Numbered from the stretch's first letter, positions 17,854-27,344 are shown. The stretch is 64,000 bases of DNA from Paraoerskovia marina DSM 21750 (GCF_000701465.1 NZ_JNIY01000003.1:1178001-1242000), one strand, 5' to 3'. Program-made: numbers and translations. The notes: a model not told the origin generated them from the letters alone.

Positions 17854-18207
17854 ATGACCACGCTCACTCTGGCCCCCGCGGGGCACAGGCACACCGAAGG
17901 ATCGCTGTCCTCGCTCCGCCTGACCCGCCGCGGGCGGGTCGTTCTCGCAGCGCTTGCGGCGACGGTCGGTTTCGTCGTCAGCCTCATGGGCGCGCGGGCG
18001 GTCGTCGCCGATGCGCCGGCGGCGCCTGTCGAGGTGCGCGAGGTCGTCGTCGAGCCGGGCGACACGCTCTGGTCGTACGCGAGCGAGATGACCGTCGTCG
18101 GCGCCGACGTCAGGGACGTCCTGGCGGACATCGTCGAGCTCAACGGTCTGCAGACCTCGACGCTCGAGGTCGGTCAGACGGTGCTGCTCCCCGTCGCCTC
18201 CGAGTAG
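17854..18207 (+). CDS. SOS-inducible LysM membrane protein, DivS/Rv2719c-like cell-division suppressor
   Basis: The 117-residue protein has a short N-terminal cytoplasmic part, one membrane segment (about residues 29-52), and an extracellular LysM domain (about 60-112) with VVEPGDTLWSYASEM and LEVGQTVLLPV. LysM binds peptidoglycan. Known relatives in the same position, divergent from lexA and followed by nrdR, are DivS of Corynebacterium and Rv2719c of Mycobacterium, which stop division after DNA damage. The function is inferred from that synteny plus the upstream SOS box. GAGAGGAGAA precedes the ATG. Confidence 0.8.
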   Translation: MTTLTLAPAGHRHTEGSLSSLRLTRRGRVVLAALAATVGFVVSLMGARAVVADAPAAPVEVREVVVEPGDTLWSYASEMTVVGADVRDVLADIVELNGLQTSTLEVGQTVLLPVASE

Positions 18208-18342
18208 ACGCCCCGGGCGCCTGGGGTCACGCGGGCCGACCCGAGGCGTGCGCGGTGTGGCTTCTTGCGGTGCTGGTGCCTTTCGCCGTATTTTCGGGCG
18301 CCGGAGCTGTTTCGCTTCGGTACGTTTCGTGCAAGGAGCCCT

Positions 18343-18822
18343 ATGCACTGCCCGTTCTGCCGCAATCCCGACTCGCGTGTCGTGGATTCGCGAACGTCGG
18401 AGGACGGGTCGTCGATCCGTCGCCGTCGTCAGTGCCCGGCCTGCCAGCGGCGATTCTCGACGTCCGAGACCGCCAGCCTGTCCGTGGTGAAGAGGTCGGG
18501 GGTGACCGAGACCTTCAGTCGGGACAAGATCGTCGGCGGCGTGCGCAAGGCCTGCCAGGGGCGCCCGGTCGACGAGGACGATCTTGCCCTGCTCGCTCAG
18601 CAGGTCGAGGAGGCGATCCGGAGCGCCGGCACCGCGGAGATCGACGCGGGAGACGTCGGCCTCGCGATCCTTGGTCCGCTGCGCGATCTCGACGAGGTGG
18701 CGTATCTCCGCTTCGCGAGCGTCTACCGCGGGTTCGAGTCCCTCGACGACTTCGAGGCGGCCATCCGTTCACTGCGTGAGGATCATGCCGAGCAGGCTGA
18801 CGCGGACTCGTCGACGCAATAG
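18343..18822 (+). CDS. nrdR: Transcriptional repressor NrdR
   Basis: NrdR represses ribonucleotide reductase genes when (d)ATP is abundant. The 159-residue protein has a zinc ribbon with Cys3, Cys6, Cys31 and Cys34 (MHCPFC and QCPACQRRF). An ATP-cone domain follows, with [23 protein letters not shown] and [15 protein letters not shown]. The ATG at 18343 has AAGGAG 5 nt upstream, and the frame before it does not look like coding sequence. No nrd genes are in the window. Confidence 0.96.
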   Translation: MHCPFCRNPDSRVVDSRTSEDGSSIRRRRQCPACQRRFSTSETASLSVVKRSGVTETFSRDKIVGGVRKACQGRPVDEDDLALLAQQVEEAIRSAGTAEIDAGDVGLAILGPLRDLDEVAYLRFASVYRGFESLDDFEAAIRSLREDHAEQADADSSTQ

Positions 18823-18897
18823 TCTCGCGTTTGCCGTCGTGGCGGTGCAGGCTAGGGGCATCGTCGGGTACCGACCCGCGACGAAGGAGGATCGACG

Positions 18898-19092
18898 ATG
18901 ACTTCAGACTCGAAGGAGGGCGCCCCCGGGGCGCCGTCGGACGAAGCACGAGCCAAGTTCCGCGAGGCACTCGAGCGGAAGCAGGCATCCCGTCACCGGA
19001 CGGCCGAGGGTGACCGGAACACCGGAGCGGTCCATGGCTCCGAGACCGCCGGGCCGATGCAGCAGCGGACCTTCCGGCGTAAGTCCGGTTAG
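18898..19092 (+). CDS. DUF5302 domain-containing small protein
   Basis: A 64-residue, very hydrophilic protein starting MTSDSKEG. The core ARAKFREALERKQASRH and the C-terminal RTFRRKSG are the two conserved blocks I know from DUF5302 proteins of Actinobacteria. Its function is unknown. A strong ribosome binding site (AAGGAGG) precedes the ATG. The gene ends 21 bp before a perfect palindrome that is likely its terminator. Confidence 0.75.
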   Translation: MTSDSKEGAPGAPSDEARAKFREALERKQASRHRTAEGDRNTGAVHGSETAGPMQQRTFRRKSG

Positions 19093-19113
19093 GACGCCGA
19101 GCATCCGCGCACA

Positions 19114-19155
19114 CGCCGATGGCCGCAGACTCTCGAGAGTCTGCGGCCATCGGCG
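19114..19155. terminator. 42-bp perfect palindrome, probable bidirectional terminator
   Basis: The sequence reads the same on both strands over 42 bases, with TCTCGAGA at its centre, giving a hairpin with up to 21 paired bases on each side in either transcript. It lies between the convergent DUF5302 gene and serA, 15 bases from the serA stop. No clear T-run follows on either side, which is usual for high-GC Actinobacteria. Confidence 0.8.
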
Positions 19156-19169
19156 CGTCAGGGGGCGGG

Positions 19170-20369
19170 TCAGTCCATCACGCGGAGACGGACGGTCTGG
19201 TCCATCGCGCGCAGAGCGTCCACCATGACGGGGGAGACGTCGGCACCGATGTCGGTCACCACGTAGCCCAGGCCGCCGCGCGTGGCGAGCAGCTGCCCCT
19301 CGATGTTCGTGTCGTGGGCCGAGAGTGTGGAGTTGACCGCGGCGAGCACACCCGGGGTGTTCCGGTGCAGGTGCGCCACGCGCCGGACTCCCGTGGTCTT
19401 CTCCAGCGCGAGGTTCGGAAGGTTGACGCTGAGCGTCGTCGAGCCGGTGCTGAGGTAGTCGCGCAGCTTGTTGGCGACGAAGTTCCCGATCGCCTCCTGC
19501 GCCTCTTCTGTCGACCCGCCGGTGTGCGGCGTGAGGATGACGTTGCTCAGACCGCGGAGCGGGGACTCGAACGTGTCGCCGCGCTTCTTCGGTTCCGTCG
19601 GGAACACGTCGATCGCCGCGCCGGAGATGTGGCCGGACTGGATGCGGTCGCGCAGTCCCTCGACGTCGACGACGAAGCCGCGGGACAGATTGAGCAGGAT
19701 CGCGCCGCGCTTCATCCGGTCGAGCTCACGGGTGCCGAAGAAGCCCGCGTTTCCCGGGCGGCCGTCGACGTGGAGCGTGACGACGTCGGCGGTCTGGAGG
19801 AGCTCGTCCAGCGACGACATGCGGCGGGCGTTGCCGAGGGCGAGCTTCTCGGCGGTGTCGTAGAACACGACGGACATGCCGAGGCTCTCGGCGAGGACGG
19901 AGAGCTGCGTGCCGATGTTCCCGTACCCGATGATGCCGAGCGTCCGGCCGCGGACCTCGTGCGCGCCGACCGCAGACTTGTTCCAGACCCCGTCGTGCAT
20001 CGACTTGTCGAACTCGCTCTGGCGCCGGGTCAGCGAGATGATGTCCGCGATCGCGATCTCGACGACGGAGCGCGTGTTCGAGAACGGCGCGTTGAAGACG
20101 GCGACTCCGCGGTCGGCGGCGGCCTCAAGGTCGATCTGGTTGGTCCCGATGCAGAAGGCACCGACGGCGATCAGGTCCGGGGCGTTCGCCACGACCCGGG
20201 CCGTCACGTGCGTCTTCGACCGGATCCCGAGGATCTGAACCCCCTGGAGGGCCTCGATGAGCTCGTCCTCGTCCATCGCGCCGCCGTGGTTGATCACCTC
20301 GATGCCCGCAGCGGTCAGGATCTCGGTGGCGTCGGGGTGAAGGTTCTCAAGAAGGAGGGCTCGCAGCAC
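19170..20369 (-). CDS. serA: D-3-phosphoglycerate dehydrogenase
   Basis: This enzyme oxidises 3-phosphoglycerate as the first step of serine synthesis. The 399-residue length and pattern resemble E. coli SerA. It has LGIRSKTHVT, the conserved block GTNQIDLEAA and FNAPFSNTRSV, an NAD-binding GIIGYGNIGTQL, the catalytic histidine at residue 282 (LTPHTGGS), and a C-terminal ACT domain (about 325-399) for serine feedback. It lacks the extra intervening domain found in the long mycobacterial type. The start is a GTG with only a weak GGGCAG site. It lies 64 bp downstream of helD. Confidence 0.95.
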   Translation of the reverse strand: MLRALLLENLHPDATEILTAAGIEVINHGGAMDEDELIEALQGVQILGIRSKTHVTARVVANAPDLIAVGAFCIGTNQIDLEAAADRGVAVFNAPFSNTRSVVEIAIADIISLTRRQSEFDKSMHDGVWNKSAVGAHEVRGRTLGIIGYGNIGTQLSVLAESLGMSVVFYDTAEKLALGNARRMSSLDELLQTADVVTLHVDGRPGNAGFFGTRELDRMKRGAILLNLSRGFVVDVEGLRDRIQSGHISGAAIDVFPTEPKKRGDTFESPLRGLSNVILTPHTGGSTEEAQEAIGNFVANKLRDYLSTGSTTLSVNLPNLALEKTTGVRRVAHLHRNTPGVLAAVNSTLSAHDTNIEGQLLATRGGLGYVVTDIGADVSPVMVDALRAMDQTVRLRVMD

Positions 20370-20433
20370 CTGCCCATGGTGCGCCGCGACCCGATGGATA
20401 TGCCGAGTCGTCTTGACACTCGGGACAGATGTA

Positions 20434-22677
20434 TCAGGACGAGGGTTCTATGCCTGGCGGCAGCGCGTCGGCGTGGATCACCACGAGGCGTTGCGTCGGC
20501 CGCGTCAGCGCGACGTAGAGGTCGGAGTCACCGCTGCGACGTGCCGTGATCGTCGCCGGCTCCACGACCAGGACGGCGTCGAACTCGAGCCCCTTGGCCG
20601 CCTCGGGGGTCAGCAGGACGATCTGCGGGTCGGTGCCCGCGCGCGCCGCCGTCACGGCCGCGGAAGGGTCCAGGTCGTCGAGGGCCACCTCGATCCGGGT
20701 GAGGTTCTCGGCCGTCGCGATGACCGCGACGCGGCCGGTGCCGTCGTCCTCGAGGAACGTGTGCGCGGCGTCCTCGAGCCGCCGGACGGTGACGGGCACG
20801 GTCTCGTCCGGCGTCCCGACGTGCACGGTCTCGAGCGCGCCGTCGACGTCTCGTGCCGAGGTCAGGGCGGAGACCGGGAGCCCGGCGGTCCGGGCCACCC
20901 GCTGGGCGGCGTCCGCGACGGCCCGCGGGGTCCGGTAGTTGACCGTGAGCTCCTTGACCCGGACCGAGCGGCCGAGGGGAGGCTCGAGCGCCGCTCGCCA
21001 GTCCCGGGTCCCGGCGGGCGACGACGTCTGGGCGACGTCCCCGACCACCGTGAACGAGCGTGTCGGGCAGCGTCGGGCGAGCATGCGCCAGGCCATCGCG
21101 GAGAGCTCTTGCGCCTCGTCCACGACGACATGCCCGTATGTCCACGACCGGTCCTGGGCCGCCCGTTCGGCGGTCGTCAGGCGTGATCCGCCGGCGCTGA
21201 ACCGGTCGGCGACCGTCTCCGCGTCGACGATGCCGTCGCCGGCGCCGGTCGAGCGCAGCATCTCGCGGGCGTACTCGACCCGCGCTGCGCGTTCGGCGTC
21301 CTCGGCGCGGCGGGCGTCGCGAGCGACCTGGTCGTCGACTCCGAGGAGCTCGGCCGCCTCGTCGAGCAGCGGGACGTCGGCGTCGCTCCACGCGCTGCCG
21401 CGGGGCCGCAGCAGCGCTCGACGCTCCGGCTCACGCAGCTCGGGCGCGAGCTCTTCGAGGCGTTCGGGCTTCGCGTAGAGGTCCTCGAGGAGCCACTCCG
21501 GGCTCATGGGGAGCCATGCCAGGTTCAGCGCCACCCGGATGTCGTGCGAGTGCCGCAGGTCGTCGAGGAGGATCGACCGGTCGTCGCCCTCGATCCTTTC
21601 GCCGAGCTGGTCCGAGACCTGGTCGGCGAGGCGCTGGAGCATCTCGCGGACGAAGGTCCGACGCGCCTCGTTGTGAGGCTTCTGGGTGCGCCGTGCGCGG
21701 GCGATCGCGTCGCGGACGTCCCTACGCCTTACGACGACGTCGTGCCCCTCCACACGGACGGCCTGGTCGTGCGCCGGTACGCGTTCGCGCCGGCGGACGG
21801 CGCGGCGGACGACCCGCGCCATGATCGCCAGGCCTTTGACGCGCGTGGCCTCGGCGGAGTCCGACCCCGTCGCCCGGACACCGGGCAGGAGGTCGCCGAC
21901 GGTGGTCGAGACGACGCCCGTCTCGCCGAGCGACGGCAGCACCTGGTCGATGTACCGCAGGAACGACGAGCTCGGACCGACCAGGAGCACGCCCGAGCGC
22001 TCGAGCGTCCGCCGATGCGCGTAGAGCAGGTAGGCGGCGCGGTGGAGCGCCACGGCGGTCTTCCCGGTCCCTGGGCCGCCCTGGACGACGAGGATTCCGT
22101 CGAGCCCGGACCGGATGATCGCGTCCTGCTCGGCCTGGATCGTCGCGACGATGTCGCCCATCTGGCTCGTCCTGCCCGTGGACAGGGCGGCGAGGAGCGC
22201 GCCCTCGCCCGAGAGGGTCGACTCGTCCGCCGGGGCGTCGAGGTCGAGGAGCTCGTCCTCGACCCCGGTCACGGTCCGTCGCCGTGTGACCAGGTGGCGC
22301 CTGCGGGCGACGCCGTCCGGATGTGCGGAGGTCGCGCGGTAGAACGCCTGCGCGGCCGGAGCCCGCCAGTCCGTCAGGACGGAGGCGTGCTGGTCGTCGG
22401 TCAGGCCCAACCTGCCGACGTAGATCGTGCTGTCCGTCTGCAGGTCGAGCCGGCCGAACACGAGCCGGTCCTCGACCGCCTCGAGCTGGGCGAGCCGGTC
22501 CTCGTAGAGCGTCGCGAACGAGTCGCGCTCGCTCCGGTTCTGCGGAGAACCCGACGGGCCGGCACGGCGGACGTCGGCGAGGCGTGCGCGAGCCTGTGCC
22601 CGGAGGGCGTCGAGGCGCGCATACCTGTCGTCGACGACCCGCTGTTCACGTCTGAGTTCGTCTTGCCGCGTGGCCAC
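20434..22677 (-). CDS. helD: HelD-like UvrD/Rep-family ATPase (RNA polymerase recycling factor)
   Basis: This 747-residue superfamily 1 helicase-like protein has an N-terminal charged coiled-coil region (about 1-60) that fits HelD rather than UvrD. Walker A is VVQGGPGTGKTAVALHRAAYLL, the Walker B region is VVVDEAQELS, and C-terminal motifs include VNYRTPRAVADAA, TPEAAKGLEFDAVLVVEP and DLYVALTRPTQRLVV. HelD binds RNA polymerase and pulls it off nucleic acid; some forms also affect rifampicin tolerance. The GTG at 22677 is chosen because GGAGACGGGAGA precedes it; an ATG 13 codons upstream is an alternative. Confidence 0.85.
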   Translation of the reverse strand: MATRQDELRREQRVVDDRYARLDALRAQARARLADVRRAGPSGSPQNRSERDSFATLYEDRLAQLEAVEDRLVFGRLDLQTDSTIYVGRLGLTDDQHASVLTDWRAPAAQAFYRATSAHPDGVARRRHLVTRRRTVTGVEDELLDLDAPADESTLSGEGALLAALSTGRTSQMGDIVATIQAEQDAIIRSGLDGILVVQGGPGTGKTAVALHRAAYLLYAHRRTLERSGVLLVGPSSSFLRYIDQVLPSLGETGVVSTTVGDLLPGVRATGSDSAEATRVKGLAIMARVVRRAVRRRERVPAHDQAVRVEGHDVVVRRRDVRDAIARARRTQKPHNEARRTFVREMLQRLADQVSDQLGERIEGDDRSILLDDLRHSHDIRVALNLAWLPMSPEWLLEDLYAKPERLEELAPELREPERRALLRPRGSAWSDADVPLLDEAAELLGVDDQVARDARRAEDAERAARVEYAREMLRSTGAGDGIVDAETVADRFSAGGSRLTTAERAAQDRSWTYGHVVVDEAQELSAMAWRMLARRCPTRSFTVVGDVAQTSSPAGTRDWRAALEPPLGRSVRVKELTVNYRTPRAVADAAQRVARTAGLPVSALTSARDVDGALETVHVGTPDETVPVTVRRLEDAAHTFLEDDGTGRVAVIATAENLTRIEVALDDLDPSAAVTAARAGTDPQIVLLTPEAAKGLEFDAVLVVEPATITARRSGDSDLYVALTRPTQRLVVIHADALPPGIEPSS

Positions 22678-22744
22678 GTGATCTCCCGTCTCCTGGCAGC
22701 CGTCCATTATGCCTGACGCGACCCGCACCGGGGCTTCCCGCCGC

Positions 22745-22750
22745 TAGGAT
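22745..22750 (+). promoter_or_regulatory. -10-like element before the receiver-phosphatase gene
   Basis: TAGGAT lies 36 bp before the GTG at 22787 in the 109-bp divergent gap with helD. Unlike other TAGGAT sites in the window it leaves room for a short leader, and CGAGAGG before the GTG can serve as a ribosome binding site. Confidence 0.4.
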
Positions 22751-22786
22751 CGTGGCCGGGAATCCAGAACGGCACGAGAGGCACAC

Positions 22787-24076
22787 GTGGTCATCGACAC
22801 AACGGGCGAAGGATCCGGCGGGAGTGCGCTTGTCGGGGCCGACGACGAGCTCGTCGTCCTGCTCGTCGAGGACGACGACGGCGATGCGTTCCTCGTCACC
22901 GAGCACCTCGCGGACGCTGCGCTGACGGTCGTCGTCAGGCGCGCGACGACGCTCGACGACGCGATCTCGACACTCGGCGACCGCTCCGTCGACTGCGTCC
23001 TGCTCGACCTCGGACTTCCGGACGCGGTCGGGCTGGACGCCGTCACGCGGCTCCGGGCACTCCCGTGCGCGCCGGCACTCGTCGTCCTGACGGGCCTGTC
23101 CGGGACGGACGAGGGGGTCCGCGCCGTCGCGGCCGGCGCCGACGACTATCTCGTCAAGGGGGAGGTCGAGCCCGACCTCCTCGGGCGCTCCGTCCGGTAT
23201 GCCGTGCAGCGCCGTCGGTCCGAGGCCCAGCAGCGTGCGATCTACCGCAGCCAGATCCGTGAGGCGGAGACGATGCGGCTCGAGCGTGCGCTGCTGCCGA
23301 CGCCGCTGGTCGACGACGACGACCTCGCGGTGCTCGTGGGATACATCCCCGGGGGCAACGGACTCCTCGGCGGCGACTTCTACGACGCGGTCGAGCTGGT
23401 GGACGGGCGGGTCGTCTGCCTGATCGGCGACGTGGCGGGCCACGGACCGGACGAGGCCGCGCTCGGTGCGACCCTGCGGACGGCCTGGCGCACGCTGGTC
23501 GTCAGCGGTACGGCGCCGGCCGACGTGATCGGTCACGTCGAGCACATCCTGACGCTCGAGCGCGATCGTCCCGAGATCTTCTCCACGCTGTGCCAGGTGG
23601 TCGTCGCACCCGACAGGCGCTCGGCCGATCTCTACCTCGCCGGGCACCTCGCACCTCTGCTCATCGCCGAGGGCAGGATTGCTCCCGTGCCGTCGACGGC
23701 ACGCGGACGGGCGATGGGGGTGCCGTCAACAGGTGGCTGGCAGGCGCTGACGATCCCTCTGGCGGCACCGTGGAGCCTGCTCCTGTACACGGACGGGCTG
23801 GTCGAGGCGACCCTCGCGGGAGTGGAGGTCCAGGGCCTGGACGGCCCACGCCCGCGCCGGGCGCGGCTGGGTCTGGACGGCCTGGCGTCGACGGTCGAGC
23901 GCGTGCTTGCCGACGGACAGTCGAACGTCGTCGAACGAACCCTCCGGGCCGTTCGTGACGTCCACGGCGGTCCGCTCGACGACGACGCCGCGGCCCTCCT
24001 GGTCGGATGGGCCGGCCCGGGCGAGGCCGGCGAGCGTGCGTCGACGACGGCCGAGGACGCGGGGTGGGGGAGATGA
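22787..24076 (+). CDS. Receiver domain fused to PP2C-type SpoIIE phosphatase
   Basis: The 429-residue protein has an N-terminal response-regulator receiver (about 22-140) with acidic pocket VEDD, phosphoacceptor Asp74 (LLDLGLPD) and Lys124 (YLVKG). A short helical linker (about 141-175) leads to a SpoIIE/RsbU-type serine phosphatase domain (about 180-415) with metal motifs GGDFYD at 195-200 and IGDVAGHGPDEA. Such proteins dephosphorylate anti-anti-sigma factors in stress or partner-switching cascades. No anti-sigma or STAS gene is visible here. It overlaps the kinase gene that follows (ATGA), so kinase and phosphatase are probably a pair. Confidence 0.88.
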   Translation: MVIDTTGEGSGGSALVGADDELVVLLVEDDDGDAFLVTEHLADAALTVVVRRATTLDDAISTLGDRSVDCVLLDLGLPDAVGLDAVTRLRALPCAPALVVLTGLSGTDEGVRAVAAGADDYLVKGEVEPDLLGRSVRYAVQRRRSEAQQRAIYRSQIREAETMRLERALLPTPLVDDDDLAVLVGYIPGGNGLLGGDFYDAVELVDGRVVCLIGDVAGHGPDEAALGATLRTAWRTLVVSGTAPADVIGHVEHILTLERDRPEIFSTLCQVVVAPDRRSADLYLAGHLAPLLIAEGRIAPVPSTARGRAMGVPSTGGWQALTIPLAAPWSLLLYTDGLVEATLAGVEVQGLDGPRPRRARLGLDGLASTVERVLADGQSNVVERTLRAVRDVHGGPLDDDAAALLVGWAGPGEAGERASTTAEDAGWGR

Positions 24077-25662
24077 GCTCGAGGCGGACGTTGCGGCGGT
24101 GGTTGCGACGGATCTTCGTCGTCGCGGGCGTGCTGCTCGCGATCGTCGTCTCGGTGGCCGGCTACGCGCTCGCCGAGGTCGTCGACAGGCAGGACCTCGT
24201 GACGGAGGGCTACTACGACGCGCTGCACGAGGCGGAGAACCTCAACCTCGCGCTCGTCGACACGGAGGTCGCGGTGCGCAGCTTCGAGCGGACCGGAAAC
24301 ACCGTGTCCTTGGAGACCCTCGAGAACGGCGTGCTCGCCGGGGGTGCCCCCGACCTCGAGAGCGGGGCGATCGCCGCGCTGGCGGAGGACGAGCCGGCGA
24401 TCGAGGCCGCGTGGGCGCGTGCCGCGGCCGCCGTCGACGTCTGGTTCGTCGGCTACGTCGAGCCGGCCGTCGCGTCGGAGCAGGCCGGAATGCCCGTCGA
24501 CACCGTCTCGGACGGACTGTACCGAGACGCTCGGACGGCGACCGACGACCTGATCGAGGTCCTGGAGTCCGAGCGGGCCGCGAACCTCGCCGTCCTGGAC
24601 CGGTGGACGGCCACGCTCTTCGGCGCGGTCGTCCTTCTCGCCCTCTGCGCGATCCTCGTCTCGGCATGGTTGTGGAGCATGGTCGAGCGTCGTGTCACCA
24701 GACCCGTCGCGGACCTCGCGGCCCAGGTCAGGCACGCCGCGACGGACTCGCCCGAGACTCCGATCCAGATGGAAGGTTCGGGCGAGGTCGTGGGGCTTGC
24801 CCGTGACGTCGAGCTGATGCGACGCACCCTCGTCTCGCGGACGGCCGAGGTCGAGGTCTCGCACGCCGAGGTGGCCGCGTCGCACACCCTGCTCGAGCAG
24901 CAGGCGGCAGCGCTGGAACGGTCCAACCGAGACCTCGAGCAGTTCGCCTACGTCGCGTCCCACGACCTGCAGGAGCCGCTGCGGAAGGTCGCGAGCTTTA
25001 CGCAGCTCTTGAAGAAGCGGTACGGCGGTCAGCTCGACGAACGTGCCGACCAGTACATCGACTTCGCGGTCGACGGTGCCAAGCGGATGCAGCGCCTGAT
25101 CCAGGACCTGCTCGGGTTCTCCCGGGTGGGACGGACCCCGGCCCCGCGGACCGACGTCGACCTCGCGCACCTTCTCGACCAGGTCACGAGCGAGATGTCG
25201 GAGCGGATCGAGGAGTCCGGTGCGACGGTCTCGGCCGACGCGCTTCCGACGGTCCGTGGGCAGGAGGTCCTGCTCCGCCAGCTCCTCGTCAACGTGGTGG
25301 GCAACGCGATCAAGTTCCGTGATCCCGACCGGGCGCCCGAGATCACGCTCGCCGCACAGGACCTTGGTTCTGCGTGGGAGATCACCTGCACGGACAACGG
25401 CATCGGGATCGACCCGCAGTACGCGGACCGGGTGTTCGTGATCTTCCAGCGTCTGCACGCCAAAGAGGTCTACGAGGGGACCGGCATCGGACTGGCGATG
25501 TGCAAGAGGATCGTCGAGTTCCACGGCGGCGACATCAGTGTCGAACCGGCCGGGACGGGAGGGACGACGGTCCGGTGGACCCTCGCCCACGAGCCTGAGC
25601 CCGAACCGGTGCCCCACACGGCGGACGTCGACGACGACGGGAGAGCGGCGACCGTCGGATAG
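24073..25662 (+). CDS. CHASE3-type sensor histidine kinase
   Basis: The 529-residue membrane kinase has a first transmembrane segment (about 15-37), an extracellular four-helix CHASE3-like sensor (about 40-175), and a second segment near 180-203. A HAMP domain with the phrase [14 protein letters not shown], a coiled linker and the HisKA domain follow, with phospho-acceptor His297 ([12 protein letters not shown]). The ATPase domain has [27 protein letters not shown] and [18 protein letters not shown]. The DLQEP form of the H-box is typical of phytochrome-like and Cph1-linked kinases. It lies between the receiver-phosphatase gene and a single-domain receiver gene. Confidence 0.9.
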   Translation: MSSRRTLRRWLRRIFVVAGVLLAIVVSVAGYALAEVVDRQDLVTEGYYDALHEAENLNLALVDTEVAVRSFERTGNTVSLETLENGVLAGGAPDLESGAIAALAEDEPAIEAAWARAAAAVDVWFVGYVEPAVASEQAGMPVDTVSDGLYRDARTATDDLIEVLESERAANLAVLDRWTATLFGAVVLLALCAILVSAWLWSMVERRVTRPVADLAAQVRHAATDSPETPIQMEGSGEVVGLARDVELMRRTLVSRTAEVEVSHAEVAASHTLLEQQAAALERSNRDLEQFAYVASHDLQEPLRKVASFTQLLKKRYGGQLDERADQYIDFAVDGAKRMQRLIQDLLGFSRVGRTPAPRTDVDLAHLLDQVTSEMSERIEESGATVSADALPTVRGQEVLLRQLLVNVVGNAIKFRDPDRAPEITLAAQDLGSAWEITCTDNGIGIDPQYADRVFVIFQRLHAKEVYEGTGIGLAMCKRIVEFHGGDISVEPAGTGGTTVRWTLAHEPEPEPVPHTADVDDDGRAATVG

Positions 25663-25717
25663 GCTCAGCCCCGGTCGGTCGCCCGTGGCGGGCGGCTCAG
25701 GCGAGGAAAGGGTGTGT

Positions 25718-26155
25718 ATGACGGAGAACCGCGGTATCGACGTCCTTCTGGTCGAGGACGATCCCGGTGACGTCCTCATGACGCGAGAGGCGTTCGAGGA
25801 CCACAAGCTCACCAACCGCCTGTCCGTCGTCTCCGACGGTGTCAGCGCGATGAGCTTCCTCCGCAAGGAGGGAGAGTTCGCCGACGCGCCCACGCCCGAT
25901 CTCGTCCTGCTGGACCTCAACCTGCCACGGATGGACGGCCGCGAGGTCCTCGCCGAGCTCAAGGCCGACGACCGCCTGCGTCACATCCCCGTCGTCGTGC
26001 TGACGACCTCCGAGGCCGAGGAGGACGTCCTGCGGTCCTACTCGCTCCACGCCAACGCCTACGTCACCAAGCCGGTCGACTTCGACCGGTTCATCGACGT
26101 CGTGCGTCAGATCGACGACTTCTTCGTCACGGTGGTCCGCCTCCCCGGGCACTGA
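25718..26155 (+). CDS. Single-domain response regulator, Rcp1-like
   Basis: This 145-residue protein is a lone receiver domain with no output domain. It has acidic pocket residues in LVEDDPGD, phosphoacceptor Asp66 ([11 protein letters not shown]), the T switch in [10 protein letters not shown], and Lys118 (AYVTKPVDF). The sequence type matches Rcp1-like regulators that pair with phytochrome-type kinases. AGGAAAGGG precedes the ATG. It probably takes phosphate from His297 of the upstream kinase and may act as a phosphate sink or a link to another protein; that is inference. Confidence 0.88.
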   Translation: MTENRGIDVLLVEDDPGDVLMTREAFEDHKLTNRLSVVSDGVSAMSFLRKEGEFADAPTPDLVLLDLNLPRMDGREVLAELKADDRLRHIPVVVLTTSEAEEDVLRSYSLHANAYVTKPVDFDRFIDVVRQIDDFFVTVVRLPGH

Positions 26156-26247
26156 CCGCCCCGCCTGGAAGAAAACAGGCGATCTGCGTGTTCCTGGTAG
26201 GACATGGCCGTGCCCTGACGGGCCAGATCTGATCTTGAGGTGACCCG

Positions 26248-27183
26248 GTGCTTGATCCACGCGACATCTATACGGTCGACGAGGAAGCCGTCGACCGGCT
26301 GTTCGACGGCGCCGCGGGTTCCCCCGGTCCCGGTGCGGGCCCCGTCCTCGTCTACGCGCTCCGCGGCTACGTCGACGCAGGAAGCACCGGCACGTTGGTG
26401 CTCGACCACCTGCTCGACGAGTTCGAGTCGACGACGATCGCCACGTTCGACGCCGACCAGCTGATCGACTACCGGTCCAAGCGGACCTCGATCACCTTCG
26501 ACACCGACCACTGGTCCGACTACGTCGAGCCTGTGATCCGGCTCGAGCACCTGCGTGACGCGGAGGGGACCGGGTTCCTGGTGATGCGCGGGCCCGAACC
26601 CGACCTCCAGTGGGAGCGGTTCGTCGCCGCGACGACCCAGCTCGTCGACCGGCTCGCCACCCCCCCCGCAGTCACGGTGCACGGCATCCCGATGGGGATC
26701 CCGCACACGCGACCCCTCACGACGACGACGCACGCGACGCGACGCGAGCTGCTCGGCGAGGCCCGTAGCTGGTTCGGGCGGGTCGACGTACCCGCCAGTG
26801 CGGCGGCGCTGCTCGAGCTGCGGCTCGGGGAGGCGGGCCACGACGCGGTCGGCTTTGCCGTTCACGTCCCGCACTATCTGTCGCAGTCGCCCTACCCGCC
26901 GGCCGCGGTCGCGGCCATCGACCACGTCGAGCGGGTGACCGGTCTCGACCTGCGCGTGTCGAGCCTCGACAGCGCGGTGCTCGAGACCGCCGACGAGGTC
27001 GAGCGGCAGGTCGCGGAGTCGGACGAGGTGGCTGCGGTCGTGCGGGCCCTCGAGGAGCAGTACGACGCGTTCTCGCGCTCTGTGGGCGAGTCGAGCCTTC
27101 TGGCGCAGGACGCGCCTTTGCCGACTGCTGACGAGATCGGCGACGAGTTCGAGCGGTTTCTTGCCCAGCAGCGGGACGACTGA
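26248..27183 (+). CDS. PAC2 family protein
   Basis: The 311-residue protein matches the PAC2 (proteasome assembly chaperone 2) family seen widely in Actinobacteria. It has ALRGYVDAGSTGTLVLDHLL, FDADQLIDYRSKRTSITFD, FLVMRGPEPDLQWERF, GIPMGIPHTRP, and a C-terminal helical segment EQYDAF followed by PTADEIGDEFERFLAQQ. The role in bacteria is not firmly known. No Pup-proteasome genes are in the window. The GTG start follows TTGAGGTGA, a modest ribosome binding site. Confidence 0.85.
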   Translation: MLDPRDIYTVDEEAVDRLFDGAAGSPGPGAGPVLVYALRGYVDAGSTGTLVLDHLLDEFESTTIATFDADQLIDYRSKRTSITFDTDHWSDYVEPVIRLEHLRDAEGTGFLVMRGPEPDLQWERFVAATTQLVDRLATPPAVTVHGIPMGIPHTRPLTTTTHATRRELLGEARSWFGRVDVPASAAALLELRLGEAGHDAVGFAVHVPHYLSQSPYPPAAVAAIDHVERVTGLDLRVSSLDSAVLETADEVERQVAESDEVAAVVRALEEQYDAFSRSVGESSLLAQDAPLPTADEIGDEFERFLAQQRDD

Positions 27184-27312
27184 CCCCCGTCGTCCCGGTG
27201 TTTTTTCCCTAGGCATGGCGCGGTGTGCAATTCTCGTGCCAGACTGGGGTCGGCGGCACGCTTCTGACGAAGGACGCCGTTCCACCGGATCGGCGTAGGG
27301 CCGACTAACAAA

Positions 27313-27326
27313 TTCCCTTCGGGGAA
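27313..27326 (+). promoter_or_regulatory. UUCG-tetraloop hairpin in the cold-shock gene leader
   Basis: TTCCC and GGGAA pair around the loop TTCG, an exceptionally stable RNA tetraloop, ending 18 nt before the ATG and just upstream of the GAAGGAC ribosome binding site. A -10-like CAGACT about 100 bp before the ATG would give a long leader, as is common for csp genes. A role in cold-dependent translation is possible but not shown. Confidence 0.45.
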
Positions 27327-27344
27327 GAAGGACTGAGGATCAGC

